A stretch of DNA of 64,000 nt from CAVPHV01 sp963821095 (GTDB lineage: Bacteria; Actinomycetota; Acidimicrobiia; Spongiisociales; UBA5794). Of this stretch, positions 10,851-20,508 are shown in pieces. The stretch spans positions 147,462-211,461 of the forward strand of contig CAWGCJ010000008.1 in assembly GCA_963821095.1 (NCBI GenBank). The letters are read 5' to 3'. A model generated the notes under the pieces. The model did not search any database. It was not told where the DNA came from and saw only the letters and a list, made by a program, of their open reading frames with translations. Each line of letters begins with the position of its first letter. Within the stretch, counting starts at the first letter, position 1. Both the position numbers and the translations under genes were made by a program.

Positions 10851-11417
10851 TTACTCCGGCCCGGTTGCTTCGATGAGGAGGAACTCATCGAGCAGGAGGA
10901 GCTGTTCGCCGTCGAAGGCGAATCGCGTGGCGGCGCCCATATTGGCGGGAAGATCGCGGTCTTGATCGCCGAGGAAACCGTCGCAGCCTTCCTCGGTTTG
11001 CTCGAACAACGGACCGATGTTGATCGCCTGGCCCTCGGGGGCATCATCGAGGGCGGACTCGGGAACGACATAGGTTCCGGTCGTTGTGTATTCGGTGCCG
11101 CCTGTGTTGCAGCCGGTGTCGTAGCTGATGGTGCCGTCGGCACTGAACTCGATGAACACCGCGCCGTCGCCTACGACGTTTGTGAGGCCCCCGCCATCGG
11201 CGAGTTGGTAATTGACGACCTCCCACCGCCCCACCAACTCCGCACTCCGGTCCTGCCCCGTTGGTTGCACATCGTCATCGGCCGGGGGAAGGGATTCGGA
11301 TTCAACGGTTTCTGGCGCTTCGCTCGTTGTCGGGCCGGCGTCGCTATCGGAGCCGCAGGCCGCGGCGATGATCACTATCGCAACTACAACCGAATAGAGG
11401 ACTCGTTGTTTGCGCAT
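10851..11417 (-). CDS. META-domain lipoprotein
   Basis: A 188-residue exported lipoprotein. A hydrophobic signal ends in the lipobox AAAC, followed by an acidic, Ser/Thr/Pro-rich linker, then a META/HslJ-like domain from ~60. That domain includes GRWEVVNYQLADGG, a FSADGTISYDTGCNTGGTEY motif and a C-terminal beta strand (LLLLDEFLLIEA). META domains are small surface beta barrels of uncertain role, sometimes linked to heat shock or antibiotic resistance. The ~310-bp gap to the divergent RTX gene shows nothing recognisable apart from that gene's ribosome site. Confidence 0.8.
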   Translation of the reverse strand: MRKQRVLYSVVVAIVIIAAACGSDSDAGPTTSEAPETVESESLPPADDDVQPTGQDRSAELVGRWEVVNYQLADGGGLTNVVGDGAVFIEFSADGTISYDTGCNTGGTEYTTTGTYVVPESALDDAPEGQAINIGPLFEQTEEGCDGFLGDQDRDLPANMGAATRFAFDGEQLLLLDEFLLIEATGPE

Positions 11418-11726
11418 GGTCGAACCCTACGCGGCGGGACGCGGCGCGGGGCTCTCGACTGCGGCTCTTCCGATGCGCCCTTAGAACGAGGTCGGAACCC
11501 AGCACTCCGGCGATCTCGACGAGTCTTCCGCACTGCTCACTAGGCAGACTCCACTCTTCCCGTCGACGGTCGTTGCCTCCGCGCCAAGTTCCGGAGCGAA
11601 GCAGCGTTGGCCTCTCGCCGCGAAAGGATTGGCAGTGATCGCTGGGTCATCTGCTGAATGGCCCTGTTCGAGTCGGTGGTGCATTTTGTACCGTGTCGTC
11701 GAAGTTCGATCGATAGGGGAGTTGCC

Positions 11727-14700
11727 GTGGTGCGGATTCGTTTGCTGGTTGTGGTGGGTTCACTCGTTGCCGGGATGCTGGCGATGGTGGTGCCGGGCGT
11801 GGCGGCTGAGCCATGCACGATCGAAGGTACCGAAGCCGATGACATTCTCGAAGGCACCGCGGGTGACGACGTGATCTGTGGTTACGGCGGTGACGACACG
11901 ATCGCCGGCCATGAGGGCAACGACATCATCTATGGGGGACCGGGCGACGACTCGATCGGCGGCGGCCAGGGCGACGACGTCATCTACGGCGGCGATGGTG
12001 CCGACATTGTCGAAGGCAAGGCGGGCGCCGACACCATCTACGGCGGTCTTGGTGATGACGATCTCGCCGGCAACGAGGACAACGACACCGTCTACGGCGA
12101 GGCCGGCAACGACTTCCTCGGTGGCGGCCAGGGCGACGACGTCATCTACGGCGGCGATGGTGCCGACACGGTTGAGGGCAAGACCGGCGCCGACACGATC
12201 TACGGCGGTCTTGGTGATGATGATCTTGCCGGCAACGAGGACAACGACACCGTCTACGGCGAGGCCGGCAACGACACGTTGGGCGGCGGGAAAGCAGATG
12301 ATCTCCTCGACGGGGGTGACGGTGACGACACCCTGGACGGCAAGCGCGGTGACGACGAACTGCTCGGCGGTCCCGGCGTTGACTCAGCGGACGGGAACGT
12401 CGGAACGGATGTGTGTGCCGCCGAAACGATGATCAACTGCGAATCGTCGATCGTGGCACCTTCCGAGTTGCAGTTCGATCGGCCGACCAGCGATGCAATG
12501 GTCTTCGATGTCGAGCTTGTCACTGTGTCGGTCCTGCCCGTGGACGCGGTCGGGTCGGTCGAGTTTGCAGTGGATGGCGTCCCACTCGGGGCAGTGGCGA
12601 TCTTGGACGGCTCGGCTGCGGTCGATTGGGATACCATCGCCGTCGACGACGGTCTGGCCACCTTGACGGCCACAGCTTTCGACAGCGAAGGCGACTCTGT
12701 CGTGTCGAGTTCGGTGACGGTGACCATCGGCAACGTCGAACCCCCGGACGCTCGATTGTCGGCGGACTACGACGAAGGCCTCCTCACGCTGGACGAGTAC
12801 TCCTTCTATCTCGTGACCGCACTCACCGTCCCTGACGTACTGCCGGCGAGGTATTTGGGCGGGTCCGACGAGGATGATGAGTCAAGTTTCCAATGGTTGG
12901 TGCTTGCCGAGACTTGGGATTGGCTACCACCGACAACCCAGCAACAGATTGCCGATTTGGTGGCCGCGTATGACGCCCTCGATGAGGGAACGGCAAGCCA
13001 GATCGCGTTGGACTATCAGGCCGGCGCCGGCGATGTCCCACAGGCAGGACGGGCGCTTGAAGCTCTAGCTGCCCCACAAGGACCTCTCGACCCTCCTGCG
13101 ACCTTCCCGATCGATGACTGGGATGGGTGCGAGTTCGCCCTGGACCTCTCTGTCGGCTGGGCTGTTCGCTGTGAGCAATCAGACGGCGCGTTCGAGATCA
13201 AGTACGAACTTGCCGCCGGCCACGACGGTATCCCAGCGAACCCCAACGGTGTCGCTGACAAGGATGAGTACGAGCGGACCGGCACGGTAGTGTCGGCCTG
13301 CGCTGTCGTCGTCGGGAGCTGTAACGGTGTCCCTGACTACATCGACCGTGCCCTCGCATCGATGATTGTTGCATACGACAGCTACACAGCGGCCAGGTAT
13401 CGGGTTCCGGATGGCGTGATAGTCGTCGGCGTACACGGGAGTGGGGGCAACGCTCTCCCGCCAGAGACCCCGTTTATTGACAATGACATCAACCTCCGGA
13501 ACTGGGGTGATGAGTTCGAGACGGCACGCCATGAGGTGTTTCACAAGTTCCAGTACGAATACATCTCACCAGGAGATTTGTTGGATCGGAACGGTTGGTG
13601 GTGGCTCGAAGCAACCGCCGAGTGGGCCACCCACACGTTCCGGCCACCGGGTCGCACGGGAGAAGCCAAGTATCACCAGCAGCTTCCCGCATTCCTCGGC
13701 CGACCGAACCTGAGCCTGACGCTAATGGAGGAGGATGTCCCGGAGTTTCTCGAATGGATCACAAACCTCGGCGGCATCAAGTCATCTCCATACCTGAACG
13801 AGAGCAAGAGGAAGAGCCAGTACGGTGCCTTTGTGATGGCCGATTGGCTCGAAGAAGTCGCGGGCAGCCAGAGCATCATTCTCAGGACGTGGGAGGAACT
13901 CGGTAAGCCCGACAACCGCAACATGCTCGAGGCCATCGCCGCTGCTGTGGGACAGCCGCTCTCCGTTGTCGTCTACGACTTCCACGTGGGCTCCTATCTG
14001 CTCCAGAATGAGGACGGATCCGACATCGACGCCGAGGTCGGAGAGTGGCGCAAACGCCTTCACGGCTCCGTAGGGTCGCCGCCGGCGAAGCCATGGCCCC
14101 TGACCGGCGAGAATACGACGCGGGCAGACGGGTTCGGCGGTGCTCGCCCCGCCCGCATTGAACAGCCGGTCGTCGCCAATGCCGACACTGCCGCACCCGT
14201 ATCCGGGTTGCGTACATTGGAGCCCGGTGGTGTTGCCTATGTCGAAATGCGCCTGCCACCCGGTGAAGGAGAGCTCACCATCACGGTTCCGGCGACGCCG
14301 CAGCTGCGCTACGGCATCGTCGCCTTTGGCCCCAGCGGATATCCAGATCTGTGCACTCCCCCTGAGCAGTTGTCCTTCGGTGATATCAGCGGCGGCTTCC
14401 AGTCGGCGCAGTATGCGTACGACTCGTCGTGCAAGTCGGCGACCATGATCGTCAGCTGGCCAAATGCCCTCGATAGCGGTTCCTTGACTGCGAACTGGAA
14501 CATATCGCACAGCACGAGCGCTACCCGTCTGGTGATCTCGGCCGGATCGGGATTGTGGGAATGGGTTGGGGCAACGTGGGTTCCACTTGCGCCCCTGCCT
14601 GGCGTGGATCCGACCGTCCGGGATATCGAAACCCTCGATGGTGAGATCTTTGCCTGGATCGACGATGTTGCGTCGCAGTCGGAGCAGGTTTACCGATTGG

Positions 14701-15539
14701 ACGCTACCGGGTGGATCAGTGTCAGTTCGTTTGCCGCGTCCACGTCCGCATATGCGGATCACCTCGTGGCGACGTCGACCAACCTGTATCGACTCGGATC
14801 AACGAGCGGACCTAGTTACACCGCTCAACTCTGGAGGTACAACGCCGACAACGATTGGACGCTCGTGGCGAGCGTTCCTGGCCGATTCAACAACTTCGCC
14901 GCGACGAGCGTTGGTGGAGTTGACCGTGTGGTGCTTTTGGCGAACATCGGGCCGTTCGACCCAGGCCCCACGCAGGCGACCGTCTGGTCGTGGACCGAGG
15001 CCGATGGGCTGCAACAGGGGACGTTCGTAACCGATCAGGGATCGACCACGGTCTACAGCGAAGGCAATCTCCAATTCGGTGAGGCCATCGACTTCGGCGG
15101 CGAAGTCATACTTGGCACCTCGGCTGACATCTTGATTCAGCCGGGGGCGATGGCCAGCTCCGACGGCCTGACCTGGACATTTGTTTCCTTGCCGGCGTTG
15201 CAGCGCAGTTCTGCCTCGGCCCTCCACGATGGGGCGATCTATCGGTCGGGCTACGGCTACAGCGAGTGTTGTATCTATGAAGGCGGAATCATCGTGTACG
15301 ACGGCACCGCTGAAACGGTGTTGCAGGACCCGAATCCCGCCATGGCCTGGGCTTCGTTCGTGTCGGACGGATCTTCGCTTTGGATGGCAGGATTCCGAGA
15401 CGCCGATGACTACTCGCAGGACATCGTCGAGTGGGGCATTTACCAGTCAACCAACGGTATCGACCGTGTCGCTACGACCGCCAATGACCCGTCGTTGACG
15501 ATCTCACCGCGCTCCCAGTTGCTGCTGATCGACCCTTGA
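11727..15539 (+). CDS. large secreted RTX-repeat protein with a zinc-peptidase motif
   Basis: A ~1270-residue exported protein. I chose GTG 11727 because it is preceded by AGGGGA and begins a clean signal peptide (VRIRLLVVVGSLVAG...PGVAA). Residues ~30-220 are RTX calcium-binding nonapeptides (GGDGADTVEG type); ~240-345 form an Ig-like domain. The central part holds HEVFH (H602, E603, H606) with Glu628 in WLEATAEW as the likely third zinc ligand, a gluzincin-like arrangement. The C-terminal ~400 residues look like a beta-propeller. It is probably a calcium-stabilised cell-surface or secreted metallopeptidase. N-terminal rather than C-terminal RTX repeats are unusual for type I secretion, and a Sec signal is present instead. 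Confidence 0.8.
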   Translation: MVRIRLLVVVGSLVAGMLAMVVPGVAAEPCTIEGTEADDILEGTAGDDVICGYGGDDTIAGHEGNDIIYGGPGDDSIGGGQGDDVIYGGDGADIVEGKAGADTIYGGLGDDDLAGNEDNDTVYGEAGNDFLGGGQGDDVIYGGDGADTVEGKTGADTIYGGLGDDDLAGNEDNDTVYGEAGNDTLGGGKADDLLDGGDGDDTLDGKRGDDELLGGPGVDSADGNVGTDVCAAETMINCESSIVAPSELQFDRPTSDAMVFDVELVTVSVLPVDAVGSVEFAVDGVPLGAVAILDGSAAVDWDTIAVDDGLATLTATAFDSEGDSVVSSSVTVTIGNVEPPDARLSADYDEGLLTLDEYSFYLVTALTVPDVLPARYLGGSDEDDESSFQWLVLAETWDWLPPTTQQQIADLVAAYDALDEGTASQIALDYQAGAGDVPQAGRALEALAAPQGPLDPPATFPIDDWDGCEFALDLSVGWAVRCEQSDGAFEIKYELAAGHDGIPANPNGVADKDEYERTGTVVSACAVVVGSCNGVPDYIDRALASMIVAYDSYTAARYRVPDGVIVVGVHGSGGNALPPETPFIDNDINLRNWGDEFETARHEVFHKFQYEYISPGDLLDRNGWWWLEATAEWATHTFRPPGRTGEAKYHQQLPAFLGRPNLSLTLMEEDVPEFLEWITNLGGIKSSPYLNESKRKSQYGAFVMADWLEEVAGSQSIILRTWEELGKPDNRNMLEAIAAAVGQPLSVVVYDFHVGSYLLQNEDGSDIDAEVGEWRKRLHGSVGSPPAKPWPLTGENTTRADGFGGARPARIEQPVVANADTAAPVSGLRTLEPGGVAYVEMRLPPGEGELTITVPATPQLRYGIVAFGPSGYPDLCTPPEQLSFGDISGGFQSAQYAYDSSCKSATMIVSWPNALDSGSLTANWNISHSTSATRLVISAGSGLWEWVGATWVPLAPLPGVDPTVRDIETLDGEIFAWIDDVASQSEQVYRLDATGWISVSSFAASTSAYADHLVATSTNLYRLGSTSGPSYTAQLWRYNADNDWTLVASVPGRFNNFAATSVGGVDRVVLLANIGPFDPGPTQATVWSWTEADGLQQGTFVTDQGSTTVYSEGNLQFGEAIDFGGEVILGTSADILIQPGAMASSDGLTWTFVSLPALQRSSASALHDGAIYRSGYGYSECCIYEGGIIVYDGTAETVLQDPNPAMAWASFVSDGSSLWMAGFRDADDYSQDIVEWGIYQSTNGIDRVATTANDPSLTISPRSQLLLIDP
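11961..12284 (+). repeat. tandem 162-bp RTX coding repeat, two copies
   Basis: Two nearly identical 162-bp blocks (54 residues each) lie head to tail inside the RTX region, starting at 11961 and 12123. They differ at only a few positions. This points to recent expansion or gene conversion of the calcium-binding array. Confidence 0.8.
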
Positions 15540-15859
15540 CGCCTCCCCACGCGGGGGTTGTTCGTGTCCGGCACGACCGGGAAGCCGTAGGTTTCGGCTA
15601 CTCGGCTACCGTCTTGCTACCGGAGGCGATGGAGCCTCTGGTCGGGTGCCGCTGAACGCTCGCCGGTGAACACCCCGCGTGGTTCCTCGGTCATCCTTCC
15701 GGGTTGAAGGTCCGCGATGCGCCCGAATCCGACTGAGGCCGGAGCAATCTGATCCGCGCCGGCCACTCCCGAACTGAGGAAGCGATCAGCAGCACGAGGC
15801 AATCCGAAATCGAAGCGGCAACGGCGAAGCCGACCTGGCGCGGGTGGCAACACGCTCTC

Positions 15860-16450
15860 ATGTTCCCGATTGCGGTTATTGCCGGCGTGGTCCTTGTTGC
15901 TACCGCGCCGACCACGGCAAGTCGGGTCAGCTCTGCGATCTTTGCAACGACCGCTGCCCTGCTCTTTGGCGTGAGTGCCCTTCTCCACCGAGGGACGTGG
16001 TCGCCGCAGGTCGAGTCTCTGCTGCGACGGATGGATCACGCAAACATCTACTTGATCATTGCCGGCACCTACACGCCGTTTGCAGTGCTTGCGCTGCCAC
16101 GAGACGAGGGCAGGGTGCTCCTGGCGATCGTATGGACCGGTGCGCTGCTCGGTGTGGCGTTGAGGATCTTCTGGATCGGGACGCCGCGCTGGTTGTCCAC
16201 GACGCTCTATGTGGTCGTTGGGTGGGTGGTGATCTTCTTCATTCCCGACCTGGTCGAAGGAGCGGGTTGGGGCGTGGTCCTTCTCATCGCGGTTGGCGGC
16301 GTCCTCTACACCCTGGGGGCGATCGTGTACGCAACGAAGTGGCCCAACCCATCGCGCCGGAAGTACGGATTCCACGAGGTATTCCACACGCTGACGATCG
16401 CCGCTTTCACTGCTCACTACATCGCCGTGTGGATCGTCGTCCACCAATAG
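15860..16450 (+). CDS. hemolysin III family (PAQR-like) membrane protein
   Basis: A 196-residue (or longer) seven-helix protein of the YqfA/hemolysin III family. The conserved HRGTW, MDHANIYLIIAGTYTPF and FHEVFHTLTI segments carry the Ser/Asp/His residues of the PAQR metal site. Members act as membrane hydrolase-like or receptor-like proteins. Homology starts upstream of the ATG: the open frame reads AKPTWRGWQHAL before it, as in full-length relatives. No ATG, GTG or TTG exists in that extension (15737-15859), but an ATC at 15785 sits behind GAGGA. The true start is therefore uncertain. Confidence 0.85.
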   Translation: MFPIAVIAGVVLVATAPTTASRVSSAIFATTAALLFGVSALLHRGTWSPQVESLLRRMDHANIYLIIAGTYTPFAVLALPRDEGRVLLAIVWTGALLGVALRIFWIGTPRWLSTTLYVVVGWVVIFFIPDLVEGAGWGVVLLIAVGGVLYTLGAIVYATKWPNPSRRKYGFHEVFHTLTIAAFTAHYIAVWIVVHQ

Positions 16451-16664
16451 GAGCAGTGGAGGACTGCTTCATCGAGTGCCGTCACGAGGCGCCGATCGCG
16501 TTGCATCCACCGGAGGAGTCGCCCTGCGTTGCCCCGAGCCGCTGCGCTCGCTTCTCGGCCGTGGTGTTGGTGTCCTGGAAGATTCTCGCTCGCGACACCG
16601 AATCGGCGCGTAGGGTCGGCCGGGGAACCCGCGCCGGGGGTTAGAGACGGGGAGGACCCTTCAG

Positions 16665-18326
16665 ATGAGACGCGTACTCGTTCTTGTGATGGCCGGGGGG
16701 TTGCTGATGAGCGTTGTCGCCTCAGCTTCTGCCACCGGCTCTCACCACGACGGACCGCTGACGCCCGACGACGGCAAAGAGATATGGCGGGGCTCGGTGC
16801 TCAACGGCCCGAACGGCCTCTATGTACATCCCAACGGCAACGTGTACGCGGCCAGTGTGTTCGGGAACGAGATCACCGTGCAGAACCCGCGCAACGGGAA
16901 GATCCTCGACCGGATCGGGCCCGAGCGTGGCGTGAACGGTCCCGACGATGTCTTCATCACTGACGACGGCACCCTCTACTGGACCGACATCCTGGGCGGA
17001 ACCGTTGGCATGTTGAAGCCGGACGGCACCTTTAGGACCCAGCCGGTGGCGCTGGGGGTCAACCCCATCACGATGTCCGATGCCGGCCGCCTCTTCGTTG
17101 GCCTGGTCTTCCTCGGTGCGGGTATCTACGAACTCGACCCGGATCTCGAGGACCCACCCGTTCCCTTGTTTGCGGACGTGGCGCCAATTACCGGGGCCAA
17201 CGGGATGGACTTCGGTCCCGACGGGTTGCTGTATTTCCCACTGTTCTTCTCCGGCGAAGTCGCCAGAGCCGACGTAACCAACGTGACACCTGGTGTCGAC
17301 CCGACCGTCGAGGTCGTGGCGGACGGCTTCCGGGTTCCCTCCGCGGTGAAGTTCAACTCCAAGGGTGAGCTCCACGTGTCGGACCTCGCTGCGGGCCAGA
17401 TCGTGAAGGTCGACCTCGCTACCGACGACCAGGGAGTATTGGCCCAAATCGACGGCATCATCGACAACCTGGCCTTCAATCGCTGGGACAAGCTCTTCTT
17501 TGCGGCCGATTCCGACGCCCAGATCTTCACGGTGACGCCGAGCGGACGGGCGCGGGGGATCAACCGAGCCGGGTTCAGTGGACCGTCGACGATCGCGATC
17601 ACCGACGACGGGACGGTATGGGTTGCCGACGGCGAACTGCGCGGCTTCGCGGGCCATCGTCGCAACCCGACGTCCACGCTCTACCACCGATTCGATCCGC
17701 CTTTCGCCGGGCCCGCAGCGGCGAATACCGTCGCCGCCCACGGTGGTCTGCTGGTCACGACCGGCTTGGTCTCAGGGTCGGTCCAGGTGTTGAACCCCAG
17801 CACCGGCGAGATCGTTGAGGACATCCGAACGATCGGCGGCGCAGTGAACGCGATGGCCCACGGCGGAGATCTGGCCATCGCCCAGTTGGGTGTTGGCGTG
17901 GTCAATTCGGCCGGCGAGGTCATCGCCGACGGCTTTGCCTATGCACTCGGACTGGCTTCCGACGGCGACACGCTCTACGTCACGGACTGGGCACTGGGTA
18001 CCGTGACCGCGGTCACCGACTCGGGATCTACCGTCGTTGCCTCCGGGCTGGCGAATCCCGAGGGCATTGCGGTCGACGGCAACCGACTGCTGGTGGTCGA
18101 AGAGGGTAGGGACCAGGTATCGGCGATCTATCTCGGCAGCGGCCGAGTCAAGACGATCATCGAGGGTCTGGATCTCGGACCGGTTATTGCCGTCAGCCCG
18201 GTTGCGCCGCCCCATGGCGCATTGTCAGGCGTCGCCGTCGGGAAGAACCGGATCTACGTCTCCCAAGACGGAGACAACAACGCCGTGTTCAAGTTCAAGC
18301 AACGAGGCCGCTGGCACCGGCGATAA
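16665..18326 (+). CDS. secreted NHL/SMP-30-like beta-propeller protein
   Basis: A 553-residue exported protein with signal peptide MRRVLVLVMAGGLLMSVVAS(ASA). The rest is a repeated GPNGLYVHPNGNVYAASVFG-type motif (NGMDFGPDGLLYFP, GIAVDGNRLLVVEEG), giving an NHL/SMP-30-type beta-propeller of six or more blades. Such proteins bind ligands or hydrolyse lactones outside the cell; I see no assured catalytic metal set. It ends in a basic tail (KFKQRGRWHRR). A GGGGAGGA site precedes the ATG and a long hairpin follows the stop. Confidence 0.8.
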   Translation: MRRVLVLVMAGGLLMSVVASASATGSHHDGPLTPDDGKEIWRGSVLNGPNGLYVHPNGNVYAASVFGNEITVQNPRNGKILDRIGPERGVNGPDDVFITDDGTLYWTDILGGTVGMLKPDGTFRTQPVALGVNPITMSDAGRLFVGLVFLGAGIYELDPDLEDPPVPLFADVAPITGANGMDFGPDGLLYFPLFFSGEVARADVTNVTPGVDPTVEVVADGFRVPSAVKFNSKGELHVSDLAAGQIVKVDLATDDQGVLAQIDGIIDNLAFNRWDKLFFAADSDAQIFTVTPSGRARGINRAGFSGPSTIAITDDGTVWVADGELRGFAGHRRNPTSTLYHRFDPPFAGPAAANTVAAHGGLLVTTGLVSGSVQVLNPSTGEIVEDIRTIGGAVNAMAHGGDLAIAQLGVGVVNSAGEVIADGFAYALGLASDGDTLYVTDWALGTVTAVTDSGSTVVASGLANPEGIAVDGNRLLVVEEGRDQVSAIYLGSGRVKTIIEGLDLGPVIAVSPVAPPHGALSGVAVGKNRIYVSQDGDNNAVFKFKQRGRWHRR

Positions 18327-18337
18327 CGACGGCCGCA

Positions 18338-18370
18338 GCCGTGCGGGTGGCGGACTGCCGCCCGCACGGC
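18338..18370 (+). terminator. hairpin after the beta-propeller gene
   Basis: GCCGTGCGGG (18338-18347) pairs perfectly with CCCGCACGGC (18361-18370). It lies 12 bases after the stop and between convergent genes. There is no U-tract, so it may be a bidirectional end-protecting structure rather than a classical intrinsic terminator. Confidence 0.6.
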
Positions 18371-18406
18371 CGTGATCCGCTCGCTGGGCCCTATCGCTTC
18401 GGAGTG

Positions 18407-19567
18407 CTACAGATCTTTGGCGCGAAGCAGTGGGATCGCCACCACCGCCGTCGCCGCCAGCACGATCATGCCCATCGCCGTCATCATCGATGATTCCGAA
18501 CGCTGGTTGAGGAGATACCCGGCCAGGACGACGCCGATGGTCGGACCGAGGCCGAGAAACACGGCTGAAAACACCCCCTGACCTGTGGTGCCCAGCCCAC
18601 GCGGCGACAGCTTGGCTGCACCCATCACTCCGGCGGTGAGCGGCAGCGCGAGGGTGAGGCCGTGCAGAAGCTGGGTGGCCAATACCCAGCCCACCGAGGG
18701 GGCGACCCCGTAGATCAGGAGCCGAAGCCCTCCCGCAACGCTGCCGAGCAGGATCGTTCGACCGATCCCGAGGCGGCCAATGATCCGACCGGCCAAGGAG
18801 AAGGCGATGACCTCGCTGACGGTCGCGATCGCCAAGGCCAATCCCATCGTTAACCCCGATGCACCGAGTGAACGGAGCAGCAGGAAGAGGTAGCCGATGA
18901 TCGTCCCTCCGGTGACGCCGGCTACCAGCGCCCCGCCGAGCAGTGGTGCCCACGCCCTCGAATTGGCGAGCGCCGCTCCAAGCCCTTCACCGAAGCGGAC
19001 ATGTTCGGCTGCAACGGGCATCCTTCTATTGAGTGCGACGAGGATCAGCATTCCGGCGGCAAACAGGATCAGCGCAAGGCCAAGTCCTGTGCGGTCGATG
19101 CCCAACCCGGCCAACGGCGCGGCGAGGCCCCAACCGATGGCGCCCCACAGGCGCAGGTCGCCATAACGCGTCTTCCCGTCGGCAGCTTCGACCGACGCCG
19201 CGTCGGTGAAGGGAACCACCGGCGCCAGGGCGACGGCGAAGACGATCATCACCGCCACCGTTGCGGGATACACAGAGGTTGCTCCGAGCGCCAGCGTCGA
19301 GACTCCGGCACCCACGAGAGCGATGGAGAGGAGGAGCCGGCCTCGGCCGGTCAAGTCGGCGAGAGCTCCCCAGCTCGGGGCGGCGACAATGGAGATCGCC
19401 GGAGGCAGCGCAAGCAGCCACCCGATCTGGCTGCCGCTGTAGCCGGCGTCGTCGAAGATCAACGAAAGGTTGGGGAGCAGGATCGCGGCAGCCGCGTAGT
19501 AGACGAAGTAGAACGCCGCAATGGGCCGCTGCCGATCGTTCAACGCAGTGCTGTTCGTCTGAGTCAA
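18407..19567 (-). CDS. MFS transporter
   Basis: An about 386-residue, 12-helix transporter of the major facilitator superfamily, closest in style to the MFS_1-like/LacY group. The RPIAAFYFVYYAAAAILLPN start and the GALADLTGRGRLLLS loop between helices 2 and 3 (the family GxLaDrxGrR motif) are clear. No ATG begins the homology; TTG 19567 is my best start, and the open frame runs further upstream without homology. It follows the sugar ABC operon on the same strand after ~170 bp. Substrate unknown; a sugar or nucleoside is possible. Confidence 0.8.
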   Translation of the reverse strand: MTQTNSTALNDRQRPIAAFYFVYYAAAAILLPNLSLIFDDAGYSGSQIGWLLALPPAISIVAAPSWGALADLTGRGRLLLSIALVGAGVSTLALGATSVYPATVAVMIVFAVALAPVVPFTDAASVEAADGKTRYGDLRLWGAIGWGLAAPLAGLGIDRTGLGLALILFAAGMLILVALNRRMPVAAEHVRFGEGLGAALANSRAWAPLLGGALVAGVTGGTIIGYLFLLLRSLGASGLTMGLALAIATVSEVIAFSLAGRIIGRLGIGRTILLGSVAGGLRLLIYGVAPSVGWVLATQLLHGLTLALPLTAGVMGAAKLSPRGLGTTGQGVFSAVFLGLGPTIGVVLAGYLLNQRSESSMMTAMGMIVLAATAVVAIPLLRAKDL

Positions 19568-19737
19568 CTCGAACTCGACGTCCAGAATCCATGCCTTTCG
19601 TCTGCGGCAGCAGGTCCTAGCCAAGCCACCCGACGTGAACGCCCGCTCAGGAGACCGCCGTGCGACGCCCGCTTGGGCTTGCCGTGACGTCTCTGCTCGG
19701 AGGCGCAGACCCGCACGGCGTTTGTCCAACACCCTCC

Positions 19738-20508
19738 TCAGGCGGTGGCCGCCCCCGTCATGATGGCAACGGCCTCCGACGGGGTATGCGATTCCGGGGT
19801 AACCACGGCGACCCTTCTGCCGAGTCGTTCGATGTGGATCCGGTCGGCCACTTCGAACACCTGGGGCATGTTGTGGCTGATGAGGATCACGGGAATCCCG
19901 CGGTCGCGCAGGTCACGGATCAGTTGCAGCACCTGCCCGGATTCTTTCACGCCTAGCGCCGCAGTCGGCTCATCCATGATGATGACCTTGCTGCCGAAGG
20001 CGGCCGCCCGCGCCACGGCAACGGCTTGGCGCTGTCCGCCCGAGAGTGTTTCGACCGCTTGGGTGATGTCCTGGAGGGTGGCAATTCCCAGTTCGTCGAG
20101 CGCCCGTTGCGAGTCGCGGGCCATTCCGGCCCGATCGACCATGCGGAAGACCGAGCCGAGTGGTCCCGCTCGGCGCCGCTCCCTGCCGAGGAAGATGTTG
20201 GTCGAGATGTCGAGCGCCGGCGCCACGGCCAGCGTCTGGTAGACGGTCTCGATCCCCGCGGCCTGAGCATCCTGGGGTTTGCGGAAGTCGACCTTCCTCC
20301 CGTTCATCTCGATGGTGCCCTCGTCGGGAATCATGGCTCCGGATAGGCACTTGATGAGCGATGACTTGCCGGCGCCGTTGTCCCCGATGATGGCCAGGAC
20401 CTCGTCTGGATAGAGCTCGAGGTCTGATCCGTTCAGCGCAACGACCCGGCCGAACTTCTTGACCAGGCCCTGAGCGGCGAGAACCGGCTGTTGAGACGTG
20501 TCGGTCAT
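19738..20508 (-). CDS. sugar ABC transporter ATP-binding protein (FrcA-like, single domain)
   Basis: A 256-residue ATPase with Walker A GDNGAGKSS, signature LSGGQRQAVAVARA, Walker B VIIMDEPTAAL and H-loop ILISHNM. Most Rbs/Xyl-type importers use a double ATPase; a single ABC domain of this length is typical of the fructose FrcA group (family knowledge). It overlaps the permease gene by 4 bases (ATGA), is last in the transporter operon, and would energise uptake as a homodimer. Confidence 0.88.
   Translation of the reverse strand: MTDTSQQPVLAAQGLVKKFGRVVALNGSDLELYPDEVLAIIGDNGAGKSSLIKCLSGAMIPDEGTIEMNGRKVDFRKPQDAQAAGIETVYQTLAVAPALDISTNIFLGRERRRAGPLGSVFRMVDRAGMARDSQRALDELGIATLQDITQAVETLSGGQRQAVAVARAAAFGSKVIIMDEPTAALGVKESGQVLQLIRDLRDRGIPVILISHNMPQVFEVADRIHIERLGRRVAVVTPESHTPSEAVAIMTGAATA

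Noticed and set aside
11829..12390. RTX DNA repeats as a possible CRISPR or satellite array
   Set aside because: The periodicity (27 bp and 162 bp) is that of in-frame calcium-binding nonapeptides; there are no unique spacers.
15617..16447. Long minus-strand open frame (276 codons) over the hemolysin III gene
   Set aside because: It has no recognisable fold, is rich in Arg, Asp and His as expected of a shadow frame, and the plus strand carries clear hemolysin III motifs.
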